Source: Candidatus Zhuqueibacterota bacterium (GTDB lineage: Bacteria > Zhuqueibacterota > Zhuqueibacteria > Oceanimicrobiales > Oceanimicrobiaceae). Taken from it: a stretch of DNA of 64,000 bases. The stretch spans positions 1 to 64,000 of the forward strand of contig JAJDAG010000022.1 in the NCBI GenBank assembly GCA_029262005.1. The letters are read 5' to 3'. Below the pieces are notes generated by a model. It did no database searches and was not told the DNA's origin. It saw nothing but the letters and a program-made list of their open reading frames with translations. A program made the position numbers and the translations under genes. Position 1 is the first letter of the stretch. Each line of letters opens with the position of its first letter. This document shows, one piece after another, positions 34,070-46,314 of the stretch.

Positions 34070-35602
34070 ATGGAATCTCAAAAATCTAACTACGTCACCG
34101 ACTGGCTGGACAAGCGCGCAAAACTGACTCCGGAACGTGTTGCGCTGGTAGATTGGAACAGCGGCCAGGAATGGAATTACGCGGAATGGAACGCTCGCGC
34201 CAACCGCACCGCCAATTTCTTGCGAGAATTGAGTGTTCAAAAAGGCGATCGGGTATCGGTCTATGCCAGTAACTGCGTTGAGTATGTGGATCTTTTTTTT
34301 GCATGTGCTAAAATCGGCGCCATCCTGCACAATCTCAACTGGCGCCTGACCGTACACGAGCTGCGCGGAATCATCGCCGACGCCGAGCCCAAAATATTCG
34401 TCTATTCGCCGGAGTGGCAGGAGCAAGTTGAAGAGCTCCGCCCCGCACTAAAGGGAATTTCCCATATCGTCTCTATTCACCCGATTGCCTATTCACAAGA
34501 TCAGCCATTGGCAGGCCGCAACCATTGCTCAGACAAACTAACCGAGCGACCCGATTTAAAACCGGACGATCCCTGGGGCATCTACTACACCGGCGGCACC
34601 ACCGGTCTGCCCAAAGGTGCCATCTTGACCCACGGCAACATGACCTGGAACAGCGTCAACACCGTCATGAGTTGGGGCGCCACAGCCGAAGACTGCGCCC
34701 CGCTACAACTGCCGTTTTTCCACATTGGCGGGCCGAACATTTTCATGCTGCCGTTGGTGCATGTCGGCGGAAAAACCATTCTCTGCCGGGAATTCGACCT
34801 TGAGCAGACATTTGATCTCGTTGAGCGCGGTGGTATCACTCATTTCGTCGGCGTACCGACTATGTTCCTCATGATGCAGCAGCATCCGCGTTGGGCCAAA
34901 ACCGATTTCGCCCATCTCAAATTGGTGACCAGCGGCGGCGCACCCTGCCCTCTGCCGGTGATGGAAAAATTCTGGCAAAAAGGTGTGGATTTCAAAATGG
35001 GTTATGGGCTCACCGAGGCTGCCGGCAATAATTTTTGGCTGCCACAAACGGCTGTACGCCGTAAAACCGGTTCGGTGGGATTTCCTATTTTCCATATTGG
35101 CATGAAAGTGACAAAAGAGGATGGCTGCGAATGTGCCGCCAATGAAACAGGGGAACTGCACATTCGCGGCCCGCACATCACACCCGGCTACTGGAACAAC
35201 CCGGAAGCCACAGCCGAAACCATCAAAAACGGCTGGCTGCACACCGGCGATCTGGCGAAAACCGACGACGAAGGCTACTTTTACATTATTGGGCGCAGCA
35301 AGGATATGTTCATCAGCGGTGGTGAGAATGTCTATCCCGCCGAAGTTGAAAACGCCCTGTACGCCCACCCGGCTGTGGCAGAGGCCGCGCTTATCGGTGT
35401 TGCGCACGAAAAATGGGGCGAAGCAGGCAAAGCGTTTGTGGTTGTCGAACCAGGGCACACGCTTACCACCGCCGAGCTGCTCGACTTTCTGCGCCAGCGT
35501 CTGGCGAAATACAAAATTCCGCGGTCCCTGATTTTTCTGGACGAACTACCAAAGACGGCTATCGGCAAAATCGATAAAAAGATTTTGGCATTGAAGTGTT
35601 AG
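34070..35602 (+). CDS. Acyl-CoA ligase (AMP-binding), second of two
   Basis: 510 residues, paralogous to the ligase at 28650. P-loop YYTGGTTGLPKGA (about 170-182), GYGLTEAAG, hinge GDLAKTDDEGYFYIIGRSKD, SGGENVYPAEVE and catalytic lysine in KTAIGKIDKK. It activates a carboxylic acid as acyl-AMP, then acyl-CoA. Two ligases in one island suggest either two acids or two chain lengths released from one substrate. ATG 34070 has no strong ribosome site. The 150-base gap before it holds no gene. Confidence 0.93.
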   Translation: MESQKSNYVTDWLDKRAKLTPERVALVDWNSGQEWNYAEWNARANRTANFLRELSVQKGDRVSVYASNCVEYVDLFFACAKIGAILHNLNWRLTVHELRGIIADAEPKIFVYSPEWQEQVEELRPALKGISHIVSIHPIAYSQDQPLAGRNHCSDKLTERPDLKPDDPWGIYYTGGTTGLPKGAILTHGNMTWNSVNTVMSWGATAEDCAPLQLPFFHIGGPNIFMLPLVHVGGKTILCREFDLEQTFDLVERGGITHFVGVPTMFLMMQQHPRWAKTDFAHLKLVTSGGAPCPLPVMEKFWQKGVDFKMGYGLTEAAGNNFWLPQTAVRRKTGSVGFPIFHIGMKVTKEDGCECAANETGELHIRGPHITPGYWNNPEATAETIKNGWLHTGDLAKTDDEGYFYIIGRSKDMFISGGENVYPAEVENALYAHPAVAEAALIGVAHEKWGEAGKAFVVVEPGHTLTTAELLDFLRQRLAKYKIPRSLIFLDELPKTAIGKIDKKILALKC

Positions 35603-35711
35603 TATTTAGTGCGCTAAAGTGTCAGATTGGTGCGAGCGTTTTAAGCATCAGTCTAATAATCCACCAAGCCGCCGCGAAGATTAAGCAAATTCGATCGATA
35701 AGGAGAATGTA

Positions 35712-37241
35712 ATGATTTTATCCTGGAGCCTGTTCATCTTCTACCTGCTCGGCACCTCGTATCTGGCCTGGCTGGGATTCAGGCGGACAAAAAATTTCGG
35801 GAGTTTTGCCATTGGCAAGGGAGATATGTCGCCGTTTGTAGTGGGTATTACCCTGGCAGCGAGCACGGCTTCGGCTGCCACTTTCATAATCAATCCGGGT
35901 TTTATTTACGTGCACGGGCTTTCCGCATTCATGCATTTTGTGGTCGCGGTCGGTTTGGGATTCTGCCTGATGCTGGTGCTGCTTTCCTTTCGCTTTCGGC
36001 GGCTTGGCGAGAAAAACAAAGCGCTCACCATGCCGCACTGGATCGGCGAGCGATACGGCTCAAAAAATGTGGCCCTGTACTTTGCTTTCATCAACCTGTT
36101 TTCCCTGGCGTTCGTAGTGCTTATCGTCGGCGGACTTTCCATCGTCATGCAGAAACTGCTTGGTGTTTCCAATATCCTAGCGCTGCTCATCATACTGGGC
36201 TTTGTTACCAGCTACGTTTTTGTCGGTGGCACTTACGCCCATGCTTTTACCAACACGCTGCAGGGATCGCTCATGCTGGTGGTGACGCTGGTGATCATCA
36301 TTTCAGGTTTCAAGCTGTTCTTCCAGGGCTCACCGGGCTTTTTTGAGCGAATAGCGGCGCAGGATGCCAATCTAGTGGCCTGGGTGAATCCAGCCAGCAA
36401 CCTCTTCAACAGCGTCTTTTCCATTTACATCAGCGGTTTTGTCATCGGTGCGGCTGTAGTATGCCAGCCGCATATTTTAACCAAAGCGCTCTATGTGAAA
36501 AGTGACCGCGCCGTGCGCCAGTATCTCATCGTAGCCATCATCGCGCTGGTGATTTTTTTCGCCCTGCCCCTCGCCGGCTTTTACGCCCGCCTGGGACTTT
36601 CCCCGGAGCAACTCGTCGATGCCGCAACCGGTGCCTTCCGCCAGGATCTGGTCATGACCGTTTACCTCGAAAACGCTTTCCCCGGCTGGACTTTCACCTT
36701 CATCAGCATTGTGCTCTTAGCTGCGGGCATGTCCACCCTGGACGGCATTCTGGTTTCTCTGTCCACAATCAGTGCCAACGACCTCATTTTGAATCTCATG
36801 GATCGTTTCGGCAAACAACGCATTTCCGAAGAAAGGCGCCTGGCGCTGGCCTATAAATACAGTCACATCGTACTGGTGGGAATTGCCGCCACCGCCTTTC
36901 TCATCTGCATTAATCCACCGAAACTACTGGGTATTTTTGGTCAATTAGGCGTTTACGGAATGGTAGTAGCCAGCGTACCGCCCATATTGTGTGGTATTTT
37001 GTTTCGCGACGTCTCGCTCAAGCTCGTGTGGACATCTTCGGCGGTGGGGATTATCCTGCACTTTCTGCTCTACTTCTTTGGTGCCCGTCTCCTCCCCAAT
37101 TCCAATCTGGCATTTGCCAACCCGGGTGTAACCTCAACCATAGCCATAATCGTCTCCCTCATGCCGACGCTGGCCCTGGCCTGGTTAAAGTCAAGAAAGG
37201 AGTTCAGTAAGCCGGTTTCTGTTCGGGTTGAAGACTGTTAA
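35712..37241 (+). CDS. Sodium:solute symporter (SSS family)
   Basis: 509 residues with about 13 hydrophobic helices. The first helix (SWSLFIFYLLGTSYLAWLGF), the GKGDMSPFVVGITLAASTASAATF stretch (about 36-59) and ILLAAGMSTLDGILVSLSTI in the region of the sodium site are typical of the family. It uses the sodium gradient to import a small solute such as a carboxylate or amino acid. A strong AAGGAGAATG ribosome site precedes ATG 35712. Next to ligases it may import a carboxylic acid released by the hydrolases. The substrate is not known. Confidence 0.9.
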   Translation: MILSWSLFIFYLLGTSYLAWLGFRRTKNFGSFAIGKGDMSPFVVGITLAASTASAATFIINPGFIYVHGLSAFMHFVVAVGLGFCLMLVLLSFRFRRLGEKNKALTMPHWIGERYGSKNVALYFAFINLFSLAFVVLIVGGLSIVMQKLLGVSNILALLIILGFVTSYVFVGGTYAHAFTNTLQGSLMLVVTLVIIISGFKLFFQGSPGFFERIAAQDANLVAWVNPASNLFNSVFSIYISGFVIGAAVVCQPHILTKALYVKSDRAVRQYLIVAIIALVIFFALPLAGFYARLGLSPEQLVDAATGAFRQDLVMTVYLENAFPGWTFTFISIVLLAAGMSTLDGILVSLSTISANDLILNLMDRFGKQRISEERRLALAYKYSHIVLVGIAATAFLICINPPKLLGIFGQLGVYGMVVASVPPILCGILFRDVSLKLVWTSSAVGIILHFLLYFFGARLLPNSNLAFANPGVTSTIAIIVSLMPTLALAWLKSRKEFSKPVSVRVEDC

Positions 37242-37507
37242 ATTTTCAAGCAAACCGCTACTCAATGCAAATATCCGAATCAGGGAATGTGTCTTCCGGT
37301 TATAATAACTGCACCCCGGTCGTCGGTTACTTCAAAAAAATAACGTGCACTTCTGTGGTGAATTTTGCCCCGTCAGACTAATTTTACACGCCATCCTGCA
37401 CCGCCTTAAAAATGGAAAATCTTCAACTTGAAAAAAATGTTTGACTATGGAAAGAAAAATACATTTTTTATGCATTGATTTTGAATACACTATTCAAGTT
37501 TTATTGA

Positions 37508-39562
<2,055 letters not shown>

Positions 39563-39721
39563 GTTTGCAGCACCCGGTTTTCCTGTTCGTATTCTAACCC
39601 AGACATGACTTTCAGCCCACTAACCTGAATTATGCAGGCTAAATTGAGTCGGTTTTTTTCCCAACACCGGTAACATCACCAGACTTGAGAGAAAAACAAA
39701 AAAATGGAACCTTTGTTAATT

Positions 39722-39750
39722 TCAAACGTTTGATTCAAACAGTCGTTTGA
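39722..39750. promoter_or_regulatory. Two adjacent palindromic operators before tetR
   Basis: TCAAACGTTTGA (39722-39733) is a perfect palindrome. One base later, TCAAACAGTCGTTTGA (39735-39750) has six-base arms TCAAAC/GTTTGA around four bases. Both share the TCAAAC half-site, 20 bases before the tetR start. They are very probably binding sites for the TetR protein, giving autoregulation and control of the efflux genes that follow. Confidence 0.7.
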
Positions 39751-39769
39751 TTTATTTTTTCGCAAAGAT

Positions 39770-40432
39770 ATGATGGAAGCCACCGATACCAAGACAAAAC
39801 TGCTGGATGTCGCCGAAAGACTTTTCGCTGAAAAGGGGATTCATGCGATTTCTCTGCGCAATATCATTTCCGAGGCTGAAGTGAATCTTGCTGCCATTCA
39901 TTACCATTTCGGCTCGAAAGAAGCTTTGCTGCGCGAAGTGTTTTCACGCCGCATAAAGCCTGTCAATGAAGAACGGTTGCGCCGTTTGGACGAACTATTG
40001 GCAGTGTCCGGAAATGCGAAAACAGATCTGGCTGCCCTTGTACGGGCATTCTTAGAGCCTGTGGTCCGAATCCGCTTTGAGAGCCCAAACCGAACACTAA
40101 TTATTATGAAACTTGTCCATCAACTTCAGGCAGATTCAGGAGATTTAAGGGAAGTCTTTTATGATCTTGTTGAAGGGGTAATAAGCCGTTTTATGGATGC
40201 ATTTGGAGAGGCTTTGCCGCATTTGTCCACTGGAGAACTTTTTTGGCGCTTTAAATTCATGCTAGGTGTTTTACACATGATTATGGCACAGCCGCCAATT
40301 TGTAAGCCCGGTTTTGATTTTGATTCAGTTGAATTGGATTTGGAAAATGTAACAAATAAAGTTGTGCCGTTTCTGGTTGCCGGCTTTGAAGCACCTGCAA
40401 CAGAGGCGCGAAACATGGATAACGGAATATGA
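39770..40432 (+). CDS. TetR-family repressor of the efflux operon
   Basis: 220 residues. The N-terminal helix-turn-helix (about 10-56: TKLLDVAERLFAEKGIHAIS ... NLAAIHYHFGSKEALL) is a clear TetR_N domain, and the rest is a helical ligand-binding and dimerisation domain. The start may be ATG 39770 or 39773. The stop overlaps the next gene as ATGA, so the repressor is in one operon with the pump it probably controls. The inducer is not predictable, though a hydrophobic compound is usual. Confidence 0.93.
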   Translation: MMEATDTKTKLLDVAERLFAEKGIHAISLRNIISEAEVNLAAIHYHFGSKEALLREVFSRRIKPVNEERLRRLDELLAVSGNAKTDLAALVRAFLEPVVRIRFESPNRTLIIMKLVHQLQADSGDLREVFYDLVEGVISRFMDAFGEALPHLSTGELFWRFKFMLGVLHMIMAQPPICKPGFDFDSVELDLENVTNKVVPFLVAGFEAPATEARNMDNGI

Positions 40433-41871
40433 AAAAAATATGGGTTCAGTTGGGAATTGTCGTTCTGCTTGGGTCATGTGCTTCAGCGCCGAAAATTCGG
40501 GATGTTGAGCCGGGAATTGACCTGCCTGAAACATGGCAGGTGCCCGCCGGTGCAACTGCAGAAATCGATTCATCCTGGTGGCAGGAGTTTGGTGATGCAC
40601 AATTGTCCGAGATTCTTGATGTCGCGTTGAAGCAAAATATCGACTTGAATATTGCTGCGTCTCGTTTGCAGATTGCAGCCGCCCAGGCGAAAATAGCCGG
40701 AGCGCCGCTTTACCCGCAAGCGAATATTTCCTTTAACAGCCGCAAAAATAAACAGAACTTTATCGGCTTTCCAATCCCCGGTTCCAACAGCGGTGTTTTG
40801 AGCACCACCACAAACTCCTTCGGCGTTGCCATGAATGTCAGTTGGGAACTGGATCTTTGGGGCAGGTTGCGTGCGGACAATGCCGCAGCCGTCGCGCAAT
40901 TACAGGCATCTCAAGCTGATTTTATTGCTGCAAGGCTTTCTTTGACCGCGCAAGTTTGCAAAACATGGTTTGCTGCCATTACTGCAAAACAACAAATGGC
41001 ATTGTCGCAGGCAACTGTTGAAAATTGGCAGGTTGCAAATGAACATGTGCAGAGGCGTTACGAAAGCGGCCTGGTAACCTCGCTGGACTACCGCCTGTCC
41101 CTGGCCAATTTTGCCCGGGCGAAAGCAAATCAAAGGGCCAGCCGGTCGCAATATGAGGGCACGCTTCGGCAACTTGAAGTGCTTTTGAAACGTTATCCCT
41201 CCGCGAGCCTTGGATTGACTGAGGACTTGCCGGTTGTTTCCCAGACAATTCCAGCCGGTTTACCCGCAGATTTGCTTGTCCGCAGACCTGATCTTGCTGC
41301 AGCCGAACGCCGTTTGGCTGCAAGTCAGTCAAGCATATCAAGCGCAAAGCGGGCTTTGTTGCCTCAGATCAGCTTAACGGGTTCCTCTGGTACCACGAGC
41401 AAAGCACTCAGTGACTTGCTGAGTGGAGATTTTAGTGTCTGGAGTATTGCCGGCGGTTTGTTGCAGCCAATTTTTCAAGGCGGAAAACTGCGCGCGAATG
41501 TTGAGCTGGCAAAGCAGCAGGCAAATATCGCCACTGCTGAATATCAGCGTGCTGCCCTCACGGCCTTTGCTGAAGTCGAAAATGCACTGGCAAATGAAAC
41601 ACACCTTAGCGAAAGCCAAATCGCCATGGAAGAAGCAACCCGGCAGGCCAGTGCGGCCAGGGAATTGGCTGAGACTCAATACGCCCGGGGCCTCGTGGCT
41701 TTCGTCACCATGCTGGAAGCACAGCGATCTGCGTATGACAATCAACGGCAATTGCTGGAGGTACGCCGGCAGCGTTTGGACGTAAGGGTCGATTTATACC
41801 TTGCTCTTGGTGGCGGATTTACACTGAATAAAAAAAGTACAACAACTCAAACTCAGGAGTTACACCCATGA
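40429..41871 (+). CDS. Outer-membrane efflux lipoprotein, NodT/OprM-type
   Basis: 480 residues. Lipoprotein signal with lipobox LGSC (Cys17). Two OEP repeats: long helical hairpins such as LNIAASRLQIAAAQAKIAGA and LAAAERRLAASQSSISSA, with the family motif LLVRRPDLAAAE. It forms the TolC-like trimeric outlet of the pump. The start overlaps tetR by four bases and its end overlaps the next gene by four. Confidence 0.94.
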   Translation: MKKIWVQLGIVVLLGSCASAPKIRDVEPGIDLPETWQVPAGATAEIDSSWWQEFGDAQLSEILDVALKQNIDLNIAASRLQIAAAQAKIAGAPLYPQANISFNSRKNKQNFIGFPIPGSNSGVLSTTTNSFGVAMNVSWELDLWGRLRADNAAAVAQLQASQADFIAARLSLTAQVCKTWFAAITAKQQMALSQATVENWQVANEHVQRRYESGLVTSLDYRLSLANFARAKANQRASRSQYEGTLRQLEVLLKRYPSASLGLTEDLPVVSQTIPAGLPADLLVRRPDLAAAERRLAASQSSISSAKRALLPQISLTGSSGTTSKALSDLLSGDFSVWSIAGGLLQPIFQGGKLRANVELAKQQANIATAEYQRAALTAFAEVENALANETHLSESQIAMEEATRQASAARELAETQYARGLVAFVTMLEAQRSAYDNQRQLLEVRRQRLDVRVDLYLALGGGFTLNKKSTTTQTQELHP

Positions 41872-43079
41872 ATTTGAATCATAAATTGAAATACATTCTG
41901 CCTGTTGCTGTGATCCTGGTCAGCATTCTTGGCGCACTGGTTATCGTCCGTTCCAAACCAGATGTCAAGCCGAATCCGCCCAGGATAACACCGAAACTCA
42001 TCAAGACAATAGAAGTCAGGCAAAAGCAAGTGCAAATGGTGGTAAGGTCTCAAGGCAGCGTGCGCGCAAGAACGGAGAGCGCGCTTGTATCTCAGGTTGC
42101 AGGATTGGTAACCTCGGTGTCGCCATCCTTTGTTGCCGGCGGCTTTTTTGAAGAGGGAGATATTCTCGTTTCCCAGGATCCCCGGGATTATGCATTTATT
42201 CTTACACAGGCAAAGCATCAGGTCGCCAAGGCAGCGCTGGCTCTTGAAATCGAAAAACAGCAGTCTGAAATTGCACGCGAAGAGTGGCTGCGTTTAAACA
42301 CAGGTGAACCACCGTCACTCGCGTCCAGAAAACCACAACTTTTGGAAGCACGGGCTGCCCTTGAAGCCGCCAGGGCCGGCGAACAGCAGGCACAATTAAA
42401 CATGGAACGCACCTCTATTCGGGCGCCTTTTGCCGGCAGGGTGCGCACTAAAAATGTTGATGTGGGCCAATATGTGACGCCGGGGATGGCATTGGCCAAT
42501 GTTTATGCCATTGATTACGCAGAAGTACGGTTGTCTTTGCGCGACGAAGAACTAGCCTTTTTAGATATGCCGTTTGACTTCAGGGGGAAAAATCTCAATC
42601 GGAAAGGGCCACGAGTTGATTTGCAGGCAAGATTTGCCGGCAAACAGCATCAATGGCAGGGCTACCTTACCCACATTGAGGCTGAAGTGGATTCGAGGAG
42701 CCGCATGATTCACGCAGTAGTCCGCGTGGATAATCCGTATGGCAAAAGCGTTGACAATCAGCGTCCTCCTTTGACTGTAGGCCTTTTCGTGAATGCGGCA
42801 ATACACGGCAGTACCGTAGAAAATCTCTATCTTCTTCCCCGAGCCGCTTTGCGTAATCGCGATGAAGTGCTGGTTGTAGACGGTGATAATCGCTTACATT
42901 TTCGCAAAGTTGAATCTTTTAGAGTTGAGTCAGATATTGCTTACATAAGTTCAGGTCTCAGTGATGGTGAGCAAGTTTGCGTTTCTGTAATAGAGGCGGT
43001 TGTGGATGGCATGCCTGTTGAGCCGATACTTGAGGAGTATAAATTTTCAAATATCGCAATGCAGGAGGAATCCAAATGA
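41868..43079 (+). CDS. RND efflux membrane-fusion protein
   Basis: 403 residues. An N-terminal membrane anchor (about 8-28) is followed by a biotinyl-lipoyl-like half (QGSVRARTESALVSQVAG), a helical hairpin, the second lipoyl half (TSIRAPFAGRVRTKNVDVGQ) and beta-barrel and membrane-proximal domains (GLFVNAAIHG, LLPRAALR). It is the periplasmic adaptor joining the outer channel to the RND pump. Four-base overlaps on both sides indicate coupled translation. Confidence 0.94.
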   Translation: MNLNHKLKYILPVAVILVSILGALVIVRSKPDVKPNPPRITPKLIKTIEVRQKQVQMVVRSQGSVRARTESALVSQVAGLVTSVSPSFVAGGFFEEGDILVSQDPRDYAFILTQAKHQVAKAALALEIEKQQSEIAREEWLRLNTGEPPSLASRKPQLLEARAALEAARAGEQQAQLNMERTSIRAPFAGRVRTKNVDVGQYVTPGMALANVYAIDYAEVRLSLRDEELAFLDMPFDFRGKNLNRKGPRVDLQARFAGKQHQWQGYLTHIEAEVDSRSRMIHAVVRVDNPYGKSVDNQRPPLTVGLFVNAAIHGSTVENLYLLPRAALRNRDEVLVVDGDNRLHFRKVESFRVESDIAYISSGLSDGEQVCVSVIEAVVDGMPVEPILEEYKFSNIAMQEESK

Positions 43080-46000
43080 ACACTGCTATTGCCTGGTTTG
43101 TAAAGAACAGAGTCACGGCTAATTTGTTGATGTTTGTGGTTGTCGTGGCTGGTTTGATCTCGCTTGCAAGGATAAAACTTGAAGTCTTTCCAGAATTCTC
43201 ATCTGACATGATCACGGTTTCGGTTGTCTATCTTGGCGCCACACCTGAAGAGGCAGAAGAAGGGATCTGTCTGCGCATCGAAGAGGCGATTCAGGATTTA
43301 GAGGGTATTAAAAAGATCACTGGAACAGCGGCAGAAGGCATCGGCAGTGTTACAGTTGAAGTCAGGGCCGGCTTTGATGACCGCAGGCTTCTTGATGATA
43401 TCAAGTCGCGGGTGGATGGCATTACGACATTTCCACATGAAACAGAAAAACCGGTTATTCAGGAAGTCATTCGGCGGCGTCAGGTAATCAATGTTGCCAT
43501 TTCCGGCGATGTAGACGAAAAAAGCCTCAAAGCCATCGGTGAAAAAATACGTGATGAAGTAACCGATCTTCCTGAGATAAGCCAGGTTGATCTCACAATT
43601 GCCCGGCCTTACGAGATTTCAATAGAAGTCTCTGAGGTCGCGTTGCAACGATTTGGTCTCACCTTTGATGAAGTCGTCCAGGCGGTCCGCCGTACATCAA
43701 TGGATTTGCCCGGCGGTTCGATTAAAACATCCGGCGGCGAGATTTCGCTGCGAACAAAGGGCCAGGCTTACAAAGGTCTGGAATTCGAAAAATTGACGCT
43801 ACGCTCTTTTCCGGATGGCACCCGGCTCTATCTTGGAGATGTAGCCACTGTTGTTGACGGCTTTGCTGAAACAGATCAGGCAGCCCGCTTTGACGGCCAA
43901 CCGGCCGTACTCGTGCAAGTGTACCGGGTGGGCAACGAAAGTGCGCTGGAAATTGCCGATGCTGTAAAGGACTATGTGGCCATAACACAGGCGCGACTGC
44001 CTGAAGGCGTTCACATTACGACCTGGCAAGATGATTCCTTGATTCTGAAAGCCCGTTTGAGTTTGTTGTTGCGAAATGGGCGTGCCGGGTTTGTGCTCGT
44101 ATTTTTAGCGCTTGCTTTGTTTTTGCGGCTCAGGCTTGCCTGGTGGGTTGTTGTCGGCATGTTGATTTCCTTTTTCGGTGCATTTTGGCTGATGCCTTAT
44201 TATGATGTTTCAATTAATTTAATCTCACTTTTTGCTTTTATTCTTGTTCTTGGAATTGTCGTCGATGACGCCATCGTCATTGGCGAAAACATATATTCGC
44301 ACATTGAGCGCGGCAAGAGTGGTGTAAGGGCTGCCATCGAAGGCACGCAGGAAGTCGCCACGCCCGTCATCTTTGCCGTGCTCACCACGGTTGCCGCCTT
44401 TTCCCCTCTGCTTTCCGTGCCTGGGAATATGGGCAAAATAATGCGGATCATTCCTATTATCGTCATTGCAACATTGCTGTTTTCATTGCTTGAGTCGCTT
44501 TTTATTTTACCATCTCACTTGTCTCACCTCGATATAGACCGGAAGTCGAAACCAGATATGGGGTTAAAAAAAATCTTTCGGAATTTTCAGGATAAGTTTG
44601 CTGCTGCAACACAATTTTTTGTAGATACCAGATATCGCAGCACTTTGGATTATGCTTTACGGTGGCGTTACACCACTATTTCTATCGCCGTCGCAACCTT
44701 GATTTTGACCATTGCTCTGGCAACAGGCGGGTGGCTTAAGTTTACTTTTTTCCCAAGAGTGGAAGCAGACAATGTTGTGGCATTTCTGACTTTGCCTGAA
44801 GGCACTTCCGCTGATGTGACGGCCAAGGCTGTTAAGCGTATTGAAGAAAGCGCAAAACGCCTGCAGGAAGAACTGAGTGACGACCGGAAAGAAGTGATCA
44901 AGCATGTCCTTGCATCTATTGGTGACCAGCCATTCAGGAAGCGCCAGGGTGCACATGGTGGCCCGTCCGTTATCAGTTCAGCCAATATTGGCGAAGTCAA
45001 TTTGCAGCTTACATCGGCAGAGGACAGGGAAATAACCAGTTCGGAGCTGGCCCGCAGGTGGCGGCAATTAACCGGCCCCATCCCCGGCGCTGAAGAACTT
45101 ACTTTTTCATCCTCTCTGTTTTCAGCGGGGGAGGCAGTAAATGTCCAGATGGCCGGCACAAACTATGATGAATTGCAACTTGCTGCAAATGAGTTGAAAA
45201 GCAGGCTGGCTGAGTATCCCGGAGTTTTTGATATCATGGATTCTTACCGCGCAGGCAAGATGGAAATGAAATTAAAAATAAAACCAGAGGCTGAAGCCCT
45301 TGGCTTAACTTTGGCCGATCTCGCGCGACAGGTGCGTCAGGCTTTTTATGGCGATGAAGCTCAGCGAATTCAAAGAGGGCGTGACGACATTCGCGTGATG
45401 GTGCGCTACCCTGAAGCCGAACGCAAATCACTGAGCGATCTGGCCAATATGCGGATTCGCCTGCCTGGGGGAGAAGAAATCCCTTTTCCGGCGGCTGCTG
45501 AAGTTACAGAAGGCCGTGGCTTTGCTTCCATCAGCCGCAGTGATCGCAAGCGAACAATTAGCATCACCGCTGATGTGGATTTAAGCGTTGCCAATGCAAA
45601 CGAAATTGTTGCAGATGTTACAGCAAACGTGTTGCCAGGCATACTCACGCGGTACCCATCTATAAAATATTCTCTGGAAGGAGAACAATCGGAACAACAG
45701 GAATCCATGGCCGGTCTGGCCAAAGGTTTTGTTTTTGCACTGTTGCTAATCTATGTTTTATTGGCAATTCCGTTTCGTTCCTATCTTCAGCCTTTTATTG
45801 TCATGAGCTCCATTCCGTTTGGAGTTGTAGGCGCTATCTGGGGTCACATTTTGATGGGCATGGATTTGACTTTTCTCTCTGTCTTTGGCATTGTCGCTTT
45901 GACTGGTGTCGTTGTAAACGATAGTTTGGTCATGGTGGATTTTGTCAACAGAGCACGAGAAAAAAACACCTACCTTATCGACGCCATTAAAGATGCTGGT

Positions 46001-46258
46001 GTGGCTCGCTTCCGCCCGATTCTCCTGACCTCAGTAACCACTTTTGCAGGCTTAACACCCCTATTGCTTGAGAAAAGTCTGCAAGCGCAGTTCTTGATTC
46101 CCATGGCGGTATCATTGGCATTTGGGGTGATTTTTTCAACCTTTATTACTTTAATTCTTGTGCCAACACTTTATTTTGTGTTGGAAGATGTTAAAGCTGT
46201 TTCAGCAAAAGGCATGCGGCGTGCGCCAAGCGAGCCGGCACTTGTTGAGGTTGATTAA
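43076..46258 (+). CDS. RND efflux transporter
   Basis: 1060 residues with the RND plan: helix 1 at about 10-30, a large periplasmic loop, helices 2-6 with the proton-relay aspartates in GIVVDDAIVIGE (helix 4), a second periplasmic loop and helices 7-12 with FGIVALTGVVVNDSLVMVDF. Domain order and the VFPEFSSDMITVSVVYLGAT start fit the broad AcrB/HAE-type group that uses the proton gradient to expel hydrophobic compounds. The last gene of the tetR operon. The substrate is unknown. A hairpin at 46277-46314 probably ends the transcript. Confidence 0.95.
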   Translation: MNTAIAWFVKNRVTANLLMFVVVVAGLISLARIKLEVFPEFSSDMITVSVVYLGATPEEAEEGICLRIEEAIQDLEGIKKITGTAAEGIGSVTVEVRAGFDDRRLLDDIKSRVDGITTFPHETEKPVIQEVIRRRQVINVAISGDVDEKSLKAIGEKIRDEVTDLPEISQVDLTIARPYEISIEVSEVALQRFGLTFDEVVQAVRRTSMDLPGGSIKTSGGEISLRTKGQAYKGLEFEKLTLRSFPDGTRLYLGDVATVVDGFAETDQAARFDGQPAVLVQVYRVGNESALEIADAVKDYVAITQARLPEGVHITTWQDDSLILKARLSLLLRNGRAGFVLVFLALALFLRLRLAWWVVVGMLISFFGAFWLMPYYDVSINLISLFAFILVLGIVVDDAIVIGENIYSHIERGKSGVRAAIEGTQEVATPVIFAVLTTVAAFSPLLSVPGNMGKIMRIIPIIVIATLLFSLLESLFILPSHLSHLDIDRKSKPDMGLKKIFRNFQDKFAAATQFFVDTRYRSTLDYALRWRYTTISIAVATLILTIALATGGWLKFTFFPRVEADNVVAFLTLPEGTSADVTAKAVKRIEESAKRLQEELSDDRKEVIKHVLASIGDQPFRKRQGAHGGPSVISSANIGEVNLQLTSAEDREITSSELARRWRQLTGPIPGAEELTFSSSLFSAGEAVNVQMAGTNYDELQLAANELKSRLAEYPGVFDIMDSYRAGKMEMKLKIKPEAEALGLTLADLARQVRQAFYGDEAQRIQRGRDDIRVMVRYPEAERKSLSDLANMRIRLPGGEEIPFPAAAEVTEGRGFASISRSDRKRTISITADVDLSVANANEIVADVTANVLPGILTRYPSIKYSLEGEQSEQQESMAGLAKGFVFALLLIYVLLAIPFRSYLQPFIVMSSIPFGVVGAIWGHILMGMDLTFLSVFGIVALTGVVVNDSLVMVDFVNRAREKNTYLIDAIKDAGVARFRPILLTSVTTFAGLTPLLLEKSLQAQFLIPMAVSLAFGVIFSTFITLILVPTLYFVLEDVKAVSAKGMRRAPSEPALVEVD

Positions 46259-46276
46259 ATAAAATTTTCTCTTAAT

Positions 46277-46314
46277 CATGGTGGTTATGGAAACTTGTTT
46301 TCACAACCACCATG
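46277..46314 (+). terminator. Hairpin after the RND operon
   Basis: CATGGTGGTT (46277-46286) pairs with AACCACCATG (46305-46314). Outer CTTAA/TTAAG bases extend the pairing imperfectly. There is no long T-run, so it is a probable rather than certain terminator; position 19 bases after the stop supports this role. Confidence 0.6.

Noticed and set aside
34028-34426. Minus-strand 132-codon frame over the start of the second acyl-CoA ligase
   Set aside because: It is the antisense shadow of a well-supported gene with clear AMP-binding motifs.
25172-35602. Possible OleABCD (olefin/beta-lactone) cluster: KAS-III-like, hydrolases, AMP ligases, SDR
   Set aside because: The hydrolases have Ser rather than the Asp nucleophile of OleB, the SDR is a classical 247-residue type rather than the extended OleD type, and the ligases carry normal acyl-CoA ligase motifs.
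39620-39650. Short CCTGAATTATGCAGG stretch as another palindromic element copy
   Set aside because: Only the outer motif is shared; the core stem and middle segment are absent.
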